This document shows, piece after piece, positions 11,380-21,766 of a DNA stretch of 64,000 nucleotides. How positions within the stretch are numbered: the first letter of the stretch is position 1; each line of letters opens with the position of its first letter. Made by a program: the position numbers and the translations under genes. Where the stretch lies: positions 1-64,000 of the forward strand of contig QRFJ01002099.1 in assembly GCA_006176705.1 (NCBI GenBank). The letters run 5' to 3'. This DNA is from Cocos nucifera. Lineage: Eukaryota; Streptophyta; Magnoliopsida; Arecales; Arecaceae. Below the pieces are notes generated by a model. That model was not told the DNA's origin. It did no database searches and worked only from the letters and a program-made list of their open reading frames with translations.

Positions 11380-13565
11380 TCTAGGTTCTTTTATAACATG
11401 ATCATGTTTGCATTAAGATAAATTTAGAAATGAAATTTTAAAGATCGCACATACTGTTTATAAGGTTGTCCTGCTATAAGGTTTATCCCTTATACTGAAG
11501 AGGTTATTCTAGTATGTGTTAATCTATTCTTGAATCATGAATAAATTAGATATGATCTAAATAATTTTATGATTTATTTTTTTAATTTTAAATTTAAAAT
11601 GAATGGATGTTATATCTATTTTAAATTATTTATATTAGATCTAAATAATATTGGATCGGATATACTGATTATAAGGTTGTCCTGCTATAAGGTTTATCCT
11701 TTATCGTAGAAAGATTATCTTAGTTTGTGCTGACTTGAATAACCTAAATCATAAATATATTAGATAAGATCTAAAGTGATTTATGATTCATTTTTAGATT
11801 TTAAATTTAAATTTAAATGATTTATGATCTGATCCATGTGATGTGTTTTATGTTTAGATTTAGATTCTCTTATTGCATATATTGATATGCAATTTTTATT
11901 TTAAATCTAGAATGTATATGCATGACATATTTATTTTATAGAATTTAAATTGAGAACTTACTTTCTACAAAATTCTAAATTCAAAATCATAGAATGTGAT
12001 CTAAATATTAAAATAAATTAGATCTAAAATCATGTATTGAATATGATTAAATATAAATAATTTACAATTTGAAATATTTCAAGTGATCAAATCAAAAATT
12101 AGTTTTGAGGTTTCATAAATCCAAACCCATAGGCTTTGAACTTAATTAAGAATTAAGTAATTATTTAGGATCTAGGTTTGTGGAAAGATCCTAAGATAAT
12201 TTCATAAAACATGGGTTAATGGATAATGGGTTAGCTTTGATCAGGTCCTTAACTAGGTTAGACCTAGGGTTAGATTAAATATGGACTAAGTTAAAAAATT
12301 ATCAAACCTAATTAATAGTTAATTAGAATTAGGTCATTTCTTTAGATCAATTTAATAGTTGTAGTTGATCAAAGTCCATACATCTAACAAATGGATACTG
12401 ATCGTGGCTCAGTGGTCGAGCTCAAGTCTTTAGGCACACCAAATAAAAATTGATAAATCAATTGGTGTCTAAGATAAGTCTAGTATTCTCAGATCAATAG
12501 TTTTTAATTAGCAGTCCGCTTACCTGGCCATTTCTAATGGTTTCTAAGGCAAGCCTTAGCAAACCCTCCCATCGATCTCACTTACCTAGCCAATATGATT
12601 AATCAGGTCTTGATTAGGTTGCTTATTGATTTGTGCTAACCCATGTCACATAAAAAATCAATAAGACTGATCTAGGTGCCCATGGATTGATATTGATCCT
12701 AGTCCTTGTCAAAGACTTGAAAAGTCAGTGGGAGGACTTGACTTGGTGAAGTTGGTGGGAGCAAATTGGTCCGTGTTCTTTCTATCCTTAAATCACTAAT
12801 AATTTAAATCCTCTAAAATTATTAGATCATTAAAATGATAAAGTTATGGAGATAACTGAGTCATAGCCTCCCATTAAGTTGGATGAAAATGGGTTCATTA
12901 ACTTAATAATCATTGGAGGCCCAAAGGCCTGGTGCTTATTGATTAAAGAAATTATCATTCATAATATGATAACTTGGAAGTGTCTCTCTAATGGTGGTTA
13001 TGTTGGCCAACCAAAGTTGGGCTTAATCATTCGTTGGTTAGATGCACCAAATATGGTCATATTAATAGTTGGACCTAACCAGATCCTTATAGTGGAGGCC
13101 AAAGACTTTGATCAAGTTTTTAGGGCAAAATTAAATTACTAGAAGTCGTTTGGAGAAATAATTAGTTAATGAACCTATCCGTAGATGCACATAGATTAGC
13201 CAACCAAAGTTGGGCTTGTGGATAGTCTATGTAGATTCTAGTACCTACTAGAAAATTAAAGTAATTTCTCGAATTGGAGGTAGAGGCTACCAATTCGAAT
13301 AAAATAGTGAAAGAATCTTTAGACTAAAGTCTAAGTCTCTAGGCTTAAAATAATTCATATACTTAGATTATTGTTCTCTTTTCTCAAAATAAGGCTAAAT
13401 CCTAATTGCTCCAATCACCGTCAGACCGTGATGATTTATGGGACCTAACTTTGATAATTAGTATCGAAAGTTGATTTTGGTTCAGCAATACAAATGGATT
13501 CGTATTGGGGCTTCTAAGCTCAGTGAAAATAATTAGTCTAATATTGATCCAAATCAAGTATAATG
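11380..13565 (+). other. B1 leader and degenerate gag interval
   Basis: AT-rich leader with two copies of a stem-loop block (11448-11518 and near 11660-11735). The later part (12400-12800) resembles the A leader, including TTGGTGTCTAAGATAAG and CTTACCTGGCC. No capsid-like frame is recognisable before the zinc knuckle at 13566, and the interval seems too short for one. The open frame 12879-13142 has no recognisable domain. Confidence 0.6.
11448..11518 (+). promoter_or_regulatory. B1 leader stem-loop
   Basis: Arms CACATACT and AGTATGTG enclose the conserved TAAGGTTGTCCTGCTATAAG loop region. It recurs about 210 bases downstream in degraded form and twice in B2 (49901-49970 and from 50110). Confidence 0.5.
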
Positions 13566-14888
13566 CTTCTACTGTTAGAAGTAGGGTCATAGAAAGAAGA
13601 ATTATCTTGCTTTTCTTGACCTTAATAGGCTGAACAAGAGAAAGGAGCAAGAGTTGCTTATCAAGGATGTTATATGATAACATCTTAAAATTTCTTTATA
13701 TGTAATTCTATTACCTAGGTTTTGGATACCAGTAGTCCTATGCAATTTATTGCAAGGATTATAAGTAAGTAGAATGTTTGAAAATGATGAGAAATACCTA
13801 AACATTGGGGATGAAAGTCCTGTTCCAATCCTATCTTTAGGAATTATCAAGCTTCTTTTCAAAAGATGTCATTTTGAGTGATTATCACTATTATCTATTG
13901 TTTATGATAAATGTGATCCCTATTGGTCTTTTGGTCAGAGATAGTTATCATTTATCCATAAAGAGGATTGTTGTGATATTATTATAAATATGTTACAATA
14001 TTACATGGATAATAAAAAAATGATATTTGACATTTATACAGCCTGTTAAGTGTAAGGTATATATTTAATAAACATCCAAGTTAGATTATGTCATGGATGT
14101 CTACGTTTGGCATTATAAGCTTAGTCATCTTGACAAGAACAAGATAAACATATTAGTTTACGATGAAAACTTCGACATCAATGATTTTGAATCATTGATA
14201 GCTTATAAGTCTTATCTTCTTGGGAAGATAACAAAGTCATCTTTTACTAAAAAAGATGGAGAAGCCGATTAAGTTCTAAGTCTCATACATAGTGATGTAC
14301 GTAGATTTATGAACTTAAGTGCTAGAGAAAGATATCAATATTTCATTACAGACGACCTATCTGGGTATGGATGCGTCTAGCTTGAATCATTTGAAATGTT
14401 CAAATGATTCAGTATTGAAATAAAAAAATAAATTAGAAATGGTATTGAAACTCTTCGATCATATCAAAGTGGTGAATACTTATCTAGTAAGTTTGTAATA
14501 TATCTAGGAGAGAATAGGATTCTCTCTCAGTAGATTTCTTTTCAAAATATAGTGCATCTGCAAGGAGAAATTAAACTTTATTAGACATGGTTCAATCCAT
14601 TATAGGGTTCACTTGTCTGCCTATTTTAGGAATGTGCTCTTATGACTACTTATTTTACTCTGAAAATATACCAAGTCAATCTATTGTAAACATTCCATAT
14701 GGGATATGGATCGAGCATAGACCTAAACTCTCTCACCTTTGGGTTTAGAGTTGATTGGCCTATGTTATAGGTTCGCACATAGATAAACTTAGATCCTAGT
14801 CCAATAGTTGTTTAAGGGTTATTAATTCTACAATGCTGAAGAGCATAAGATGTTCATCAGTGATAGGGCATTCCTTTTAGAAAGGAGT
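13566..14888 (+). pseudogene. B1 zinc knuckle to integrase remnant
   Basis: Conceptual translation in shifting frames gives a Gag zinc-knuckle remnant (CFYC, then GHRKKNY, from about 13566), then the GAG-pre-integrase segment (HYKLSHLDKNKINI, near 14110) with SCLLGK-like CX2C part, and integrase core pieces (VLSLIHSDVRRF near 14275; FITDDLSGYG near 14345; TLRSYQSGEYLSS near 14450). Stops occur every few dozen codons. The frame is interrupted at 14888 by gypsy E and resumes at 29903. Confidence 0.75.
14884..14888. repeat. Left TSD of gypsy E (GGAGT)
   Basis: GGAGT directly before the LTR of E. The second copy is at 29903-29907. The uninterrupted equivalent is present once in B2 at 53047-53051. 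Confidence 0.9.
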
Positions 14889-16254
14889 TGATGCGGGATA
14901 GCCTCAAAAAAAAAATACAAAGCTTCCTTCCATTCGTTAACAACAAATCACGTCCGATCGTGGCACATTATTCTCAGGATAGACAGTATAGTTGCCTATA
15001 CTCTGCTCAGGAGGCATGACTGATTGACATGGGACCAAAGCACGATCAATCTAAATGAAGCTGATGAATGCCATTTTAGAGATCAATAAATAATTAGCAA
15101 TAATAAAGTAAATAGATAGATAGCAAAAATTAAACACGCTCATGAATAATTGTAAAAAGAAAAATATAAATGAAATGAAGGATAGCAAGAAATTAAGCCC
15201 GCAAGAAATCCAAAAAAAGATAAGTCCGAATTATGGTAGTTACGAAACTACCCTGATTAGGACTCTTAATCTTTTAACCAAGCAGATCTATCGATAATGA
15301 ACTAGGTCTTTACCAACATCAGATCTAAAAAAAATAAGTAAAAAAATTAAAGATCAATTGAGAAGAAACGAAGATCCTTGTCAATATTTGATCTGTAGAA
15401 TAATAGATTAATCTTTCTCTCTCTACATGATAGATAAAATTCTTAGAGGAGATAGATCTTCTTTTAGTGGAATAGGCTTATGTAGGTAGATGGTGAAGAC
15501 GAATTGGGATCGTAGGAACACTAAATCTCAAGAAAATGAAGATTAAAGAGATAGAAAAAGGTGGGCCTCACACCCTCCCCTCGTGGGGCGATTTTGGATC
15601 TCACATTCTCTTCCTCTCAGAGCAACCAACACAAGTGTTTGTGAAAATTGTAAATTAATTAATTCATTCATTCATTGTCTCATTCATGAAAGATACATGG
15701 GTTTATATAGGATCCTAAGGGTCCTATTTCTTTAGGAATCCTATTTTCTTTATAAAAAAAAATCAACCCTCCCAACAAAAAAGTAAAACATTATGTATGG
15801 TTTCCAAATACAATAATATATCATATCTATCTTTTATGGAATCATAGGAAAGAAATCAACCTTTTAACAAAATAAGTAAAAAATCAAGAACTCTTAAGGA
15901 ATCCTAGGAAAGAAAAGGAACTCCATGTGGGCGCTTGATGTCTGGAACAACTTGGCATGAGGATCCTTGGGCTTGGCACATACTGGCATGTGTATTTCCT
16001 CCCTGGGCGTGTGGAGGGTGGTGGCTCCAAAGATGACGTGGACCAAGCTTGCTTCTTTATAATGGTCTATTTCCAAAATAAACCCAAGTATGGTCCTATG
16101 GATCCAAAACTAAATGCATCAAAAAGAACTAATTGATTAAATCAAAAGGACTAGAACAAAATAACTGAAGTAGAGTTATTCTGATATGGCTTCTTCAATC
16201 CAAATTGAATCTAAATTATGTTGCGGACTTCTATTAGCTCTGGTGTCCACACCA
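14889..16254 (-). repeat. E 3' LTR (1366 bp)
   Basis: On the plus strand it runs TGATGCGGG to CACACCA and pairs with 28506-29902. It holds a minus-strand TATA box at 15702-15709 and short ATTC repeats near 15665. It differs from its partner by visible substitutions and small indels, so the insertion is not recent. Confidence 0.9.
15702..15709 (-). promoter_or_regulatory. TATA box of E 3' LTR
   Basis: TATATAAA on the minus strand, conserved in the 5' LTR at 29334-29341. Confidence 0.55.
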
Positions 16255-16257
16255 ATT

Positions 16258-17606
16258 CTCTCGGGGTAGGAAGAACTCGATCCTGTCGAGTGGGGGTCGA
16301 TTTTGCTCTAGTGACGCTCAAGCAAATCGAGATGAATATGCTACAGCTCTTCTCGAGTGATCTAGGTATCCTTGGACTTCGGTCGACCTCGCCATCTAAC
16401 TAAGTACCGCTGATAGCCTCGACTTCGGATGGAGATGATCTGCTCATCCAAAATTCTCTCAATCTGATCATGCTTTGACATTTTGGTCAGTGGACATTCA
16501 GAAATAGGCTCTCTCTCAAAGGTTGGTTCAGGCTCAAATGGCTCACTAGGTATCCAAGTTGGCTCTTTATAGGCGACGAGATCTGCAGCGTTAAAAGTAG
16601 AGCTAATCCTAAAATTAGAAGGTAAGTCCACAACATACGCATTTGGTCCGATCTTCTTTAAAATCTTAAATAGACCTACTCCTCGAGCATGTAATTTCTT
16701 GACGATTCCTGGTAGGAATCATTCAAGCCTCATTCAAACCATTACATAGTCTCCTTCCGTAAACTCTTGGGCATGTCGATGAGAATCTACATTCTGTTTA
16801 TAAACTTTATTACTAATACTACATTTTTTACTGATCTCTTTATGTAAACTCTTGACATGCTGTGCAAATGACTCTGCAAATTCAAAAATTCTAGCATGCA
16901 TGGGCAGTGGGATAAGGTTTATTGGGCTTTTAGGCTGATATCCATAAACTACTTTCTTGGGATGATCTATCTTAGGGTCCTCACAAACTTCTCTCATAGC
17001 AATCATCCAAACTGGTGATCCTTTACTCACGGTCATCTCTAATTCCTTAGCACCTATCAGATGGAGGCTTTTCTTTTTGATGTTTTCTTTTGGTCCACCG
17101 TCTATCTTTTTATTGGTAGCCTTAGATGGGAAAGTATTGATCATGATCTTCTTACCTTTATGAGTGAAACTATAGGAGTTGGTTCGACCATAAATCGTAA
17201 CATCATTGTCAAACAGCGAAGGCCGACCTAATATGATACTTTCGACTTCCATGGGTAAGACATCGCACCAAACATGATTCTGATAAGAATGCAGCTGGAT
17301 GGGAATACGACATCTAAGTTTGATGGAAATAAAGAAGGAATCTATCCAAGACACACGGTATGGGTTGGGATGATCTATAGGAGCTAATCCTAATCGCTTA
17401 ACCATGTCGGTGGAGATGGCATTGATATAGCTACCGCTATTAATGATCACCTTATAAATTTTATCACTAAATTTTATGAAGATATAAAAAATAGAAGTCC
17501 TATGCCAGTCTTCACTCTCCTTAGTCTGTGCTAGAACATACCTAATGACTCCAAGCCTAAGGTCTGACTCTAGTGCAACAAAACTTAGAATTTTTTTAGT
17601 ACTCTC
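16258..17606 (-). pseudogene. E protease fused to integrase C-terminus and chromodomain
   Basis: Read from 17606 leftwards: retropepsin-like protease with the active-site region VIINSGSYINAIS (near 17440; the usual Asp of D-S-G is Asn, so it is dead), ILGRPSLFDND (near 17220), then a linker EDPKIDHPK that normally precedes RT. This joins in frame directly to the integrase tail KKVVYGYQPKSPINLIPLP (near 16950) and the GDYVMV motif (near 16740). Two TGA stops follow (CGA origin), then the chromodomain QIERILDEQIIS...YLVRWRGRPKSKD (16370-16470). The open part 17450-16734 crosses the deletion joint without a break. The upstream reading frame continues into gag across the A3 insertion once one TSD copy is discounted. 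Confidence 0.9.
17602..17606. repeat. Left TSD of copia A3 (CTCTC)
   Basis: CTCTC directly before TGTTAGATATATG; the identical right copy is at 27229-27233. Confidence 0.9.
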
Positions 17607-19887
17607 TGTTAGATATATGTGCCCTAGAAGCTAGAATTGGCAGACACTTGTAATACACTTCTAGGGGCAAAATTATAATTTTGACTATAATTAATGAAAT
17701 GGGTTATTTTCTATCACACATGTGTATTTAGTGTCTGTGATACATCCTTTGAGTTAATGGTAATGATAATTCATATTTTCAAGAGTTGAAAATTTAAGAC
17801 ATGAATAATCATTATTAACTCATAAACAGCTCCCGACCATAGGATCATCACGAGGATGGTGATTGATCCGAAAGGTTGGTGTACGATCGCTTCTCTTTAG
17901 TAGATGAGTCTTGAGTCTACGGTGTGGAGACATCAGAGCGAGAGTACAGGTACTCGTTAGAGAACGAGGGCACTGAGCGTGACCACCTCGAGTAGTCATT
18001 AGGGAGTCTACCTTCTCGTCAATGACTGACTCGATGCTGCAGTAGTGTGTCTGGTTCTTTGACCTGAGATGCATCGGCAGTTCACCTTGAGGGTGTTATA
18101 GTTTGACTACACCATTACTCGGTCTCCTAGCCATATGGAACCCTGAGGTGTATGTTGGCTATGACATGTTCATTGTAGGAACTGGATTGCATCAAGATGG
18201 GATCTATCTACCTCGGTGGTAGAGGAGTAGCCCTATGATGATCATGAGAATCAAGTCCAGAAGCCCATGGCCATGGCAGAGTGAAATAATAGAAAGAGTT
18301 TCTATTTAGATTTTCACATTGGACTCGAATCGAATGAATACATCATATGACAGAGACTAGGGTTTGACGAGTTCACCTTAACCCTAATCTGATCGGGGCT
18401 CAAGATAGAAGAACTTAATCACACAGGTAGCTGCACCAAGAGGTTCGCATTCAGCTCTGATGGGTTGCCACCATATACTGCTAGGTGTCACTGGTGGATT
18501 TTGGGAGCAATTAGAATGATTTAGATGATCGATCATTCTAGCTGTTCGAATCAGAAGAGTTCTGATCCATCGAAAGGAGTTTCGATGATGTCGATGATAG
18601 AGATCATGACATATCCCATTACCATACAGAACTGAACCTAACTGGGTCACACAAACAAGGGTTTGAATCTGGTGATCATCAATTGAACTGATCTAGTTCA
18701 ATTGATCTGAATGAGATTCAATTAGGTTCAAGGAAATCGTGCTAGCACTCGATTGAACCTAACGTTCTTCTTTTACTATCATAAATAAGTTGTCCTGACT
18801 GAGCCAAAGGAGTTTGTGCTCAATCAGAGGCCTTCATATGGTCTGACTGGAGGTTGTCCAAGTCAGAATAGGTTGTCTTATTTGTAAGACATTACCTGCC
18901 ATTTTTGGTCACCTGCCATTTCTTGTTCTTTGACTTTGGTCAAAAGTCTACCTTTGACTGGTCAAACGTTGACCATTGACCCTTTGACTTTTGACCACAT
19001 GTCATGCACCTATTGGAGAGCTGGTGGGGGCCTGTCCCCCTGCCAGAACCTGGCAAGGAGAAGGGCGCACGCCAAGGGTGGCGTGAGCCCAAGTAGGAGG
19101 CGCCTAGGAGTCCTTGTTGGACAAGGACTCCACCTCCCTTTTGGATTCCAATTCAGAGTTCTACTAAGAATCCAGTTTGACTGGTCTTAGGCGCCCTCTA
19201 AGGAGGAATCCAGGGGTCTCTATTCCAACCAATCAGATTTAGATCTGATTTCACAAAGGGTTGTGATTGGTTGAGAAGGAAGAGGAGTTGGATCACAAGA
19301 GGTCTATAAATAAGACCCTGCGCCCAACCCTAATCTAAGTGAATTCAATAGAGATTTCCCACGCCCCAAGGCTGCCTCTCCCCTCCTTCTCCATGCCATA
19401 CTCTCTTCTCCCCTTGCTCTCCACGTCCAAAAGTGTTTTGGACTTAGGTTTGGTGCGATTCAGATCAAGGAAAGGCGATCAAAAGCAAGAAGGCTGCGCT
19501 GCTGCAAAAGGACGACTGCAGATCTTCAAAAGAGTTTTGAAGATCCTCCAGATCAGATCCAGATCTGATTTTTGGAGGTGTGATAGAGAAGAAGAGGATC
19601 TCCAGATCCAACCCGAGTGGATACCGGTAGAGGCCAGGCGCTTGCGTGGCTAAGATCCAGAACCTTCCGCTGCAATCAGGATCATCTACAGGGTAATAGG
19701 ATTACCCAAATCAGGTAAATTAAATTTGATTTAATTTATCTTATTTTATTTTATTTATTAAAATAATAAGAATTAGATCTGAAACATATCAAGATCTGAT
19801 TGAGATCAAGAGAAAATTTTTGAAATATATCTCTTGATCTAATCAGATCTGAACGAACCTGGACCGGGAAATCAGGATTTTCCTTCA
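17607..19887 (+). repeat. A3 5' LTR (2281 bp)
   Basis: TGTTAGATATATG to TCCTTCA, the reference copy of family A on the plus strand. TATA box at 19305-19312 preceded by CCAAT-like boxes near 19228 and 19267; R/U5 would be about 550 bases. Compare A1, A2 and the solo LTR. Confidence 0.93.
19305..19312 (+). promoter_or_regulatory. TATA box of A3 LTR
   Basis: TATAAATA followed by AGACCCTGCGCCCAACC; conserved in A1, A2 and the 3' LTR fragment (near 26650). Confidence 0.7.
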
Positions 19888-19889
19888 AC

Positions 19890-19902
19890 TGGTATCAGAG
19901 CC
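19890..19902 (+). other. A3 primer binding site
   Basis: TGGTATCAGAGCC, two bases after the LTR end; matches the 3' end of initiator tRNA-Met. Confidence 0.9.
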
Positions 19903-21766
19903 ATGGTTCTAAATTGTTTAGATCTGATTTTAATTTTATTTTAATTAGAAAATAAAATGATTTCAGATGTCACATGAGATGTGATCAGATCTGAAATCAG
20001 AAAAAATTAAAATTAAATGATTTGGATCTAAGATTAAGAAGATATGCATGACTAGTTCTAGAATAGAATAGTTCTATAGAATAGTCTTGCATGTCTTTGA
20101 TTTAATCTGATTAAATCATATTTTAGATCTTCTTATTTACTATTTTTCTGATATTATAAGTGTTATAATAACATCTAAAAAATAGCAAATAAAAATTATT
20201 TAATTTTAAATATCATATGAGATATGATTGATGCATGTCTAGACTAGTTGTAGAATAGTTCTACATAATTGTCTAGATTAGAATTTATTTTGATTAGATC
20301 AATTTAAATCTAATTTTTTAGATTATTATGAGATAATTTAGATCTGAAAATATGCATGAATTGATACATGAGATGTATGCAAAATATGCCATGATTAGAT
20401 CTAAATTTGTATATGAGATATATGATATAGATCTAATAACTGTTTTGTAGTATTTACATGTTCCTGATTAAGGCGTTCCTCTTGGCCGTCCGGTCATAAG
20501 AACGAAGAAGGGTTTAAAGGCCCTCTCTTCCCATTCGATGGGGTGTTCTTATGATGTGTAGGGGTGCTGCGTGTTCGTCCTTAATCAGAAACCCAAAACT
20601 TACTTTCTGCAAAACCCTAGATCCTGAAACCCTAGGATTTATTGTGCATATTTTGTTTATGAACCCTACTTAATTAAGAATTAAGTTTATGGAATATTAA
20701 TTAGGTCTAAAATTGAGAATTTTCAGATCTAAGACATATTCATAATACTGGGTTCGGGCTTGGGTAGCTCAATTAGGTCTAAGCGGTTGATCAAACCGAA
20801 TCAAGAGTTGGTTAGATGGGATCAACAATGCTTAAATTGACCAGCCTAATAGGATTAAGTCTGGGTCAAGATCGAGTCACGATCAAGCAAGACCTAATTA
20901 GGCTCAGAGGTTAGAGTCTGGATTGTAGGCTAACCCAATTGGTTCTGACTCAACAATTTGGTGTCTAAGGTAAGTTTGGCACATACGACCGACTGGTTTT
21001 TAATTGGAAGCTACTCGACCTGAATGCATTCTTGTACGAGTTAATGGCATATTCCTTCCACCGGTCTCACTTACCTGGCCATATCTGTTGACACAGTTCT
21101 GATCTGAGGTGGTCAATAATCCGAGCTAACCCATGCCACTAGGTTAGTCATAATTGTTATGACTAAGCCAAGTCTAGTTTAATGAGACCTGAATCAATTC
21201 TCCCTAAGAAAAGATTAAGTCTGAGGTCTTCCACCATTGTAGATGTGCGGGCCCTTCCCGGGGTTGATTGTTCTCGGCTGGATACAGTGGCTCAGTTGCA
21301 CCGGGAAGATGCAACCATGTCTATTAGGCATTGGATGCTATGGGCTGGAGGATGAGTTGGGCTCAATATTTCCGGATACGGTGAGAGACTCAATTAGGAA
21401 CCCAGTCTATGCAAATGGTGGGTCTGACTTAACTAAGGAGTGGATCAATATTCCGGATACGGTGAGATTCATGAATTAGAGACCAAGTTTGGGTGCACCA
21501 TGATTAGAGAATCATTGAACAAGAGTTGTTCACTCATTGGCTAACCCATCACCAATAACTGTTAGGTGAGGTGATGAGTCAGTTGGTGAGACCGCACCAC
21601 CCACTAGAAATCATTAATCGTGGAGATTTTCGCATCTCTACAGAGGGAGTGTAGGGATCCGAGAAAATAGTGGGAGCTAATTTGTTTAAAAATAAAATCC
21701 CTAAACAAATTGGTCAAGTCAAAATTACAGTATCTAACTAGAATCTTTGACTCTCTACAGGAAAAA
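19903..21766 (+). other. A3 untranslated leader
   Basis: 1.86 kb without a gene. It holds the nested inverted repeat 20464-20588 and a direct repeat of about 23 bases, CAATATTCCGGATACGGTGA type, at 21363-21386 and 21445-21467. A pyrimidine-rich stretch ending in CTCTACAG lies six bases before the gag ATG and could act as a 3' splice site. Confidence 0.75.
20464..20588 (+). promoter_or_regulatory. A3 leader nested inverted repeat
   Basis: Outer arms CTGATTAAGG (20464-20473) and CCTTAATCAG (20579-20588); inner arms TCATAAGAAC (20494-20503) and GTTCTTATGA (20545-20554). Both pairs are perfect. Confidence 0.65.

Noticed and set aside
12879..13142. Possible gene of 87 codons
   Set aside because: The aligned part of B2 (51350-51610) has no open frame; hydrophobic chance frame in leader DNA.
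15660..15680. ATTC microsatellite as a separate feature
   Set aside because: Part of both E LTRs, four units only.
19339..19653. 104-codon ORF in the A3 LTR
   Set aside because: It lies in R/U5 downstream of the TATA box; the same frame is broken in A1, A2 and the solo LTR.
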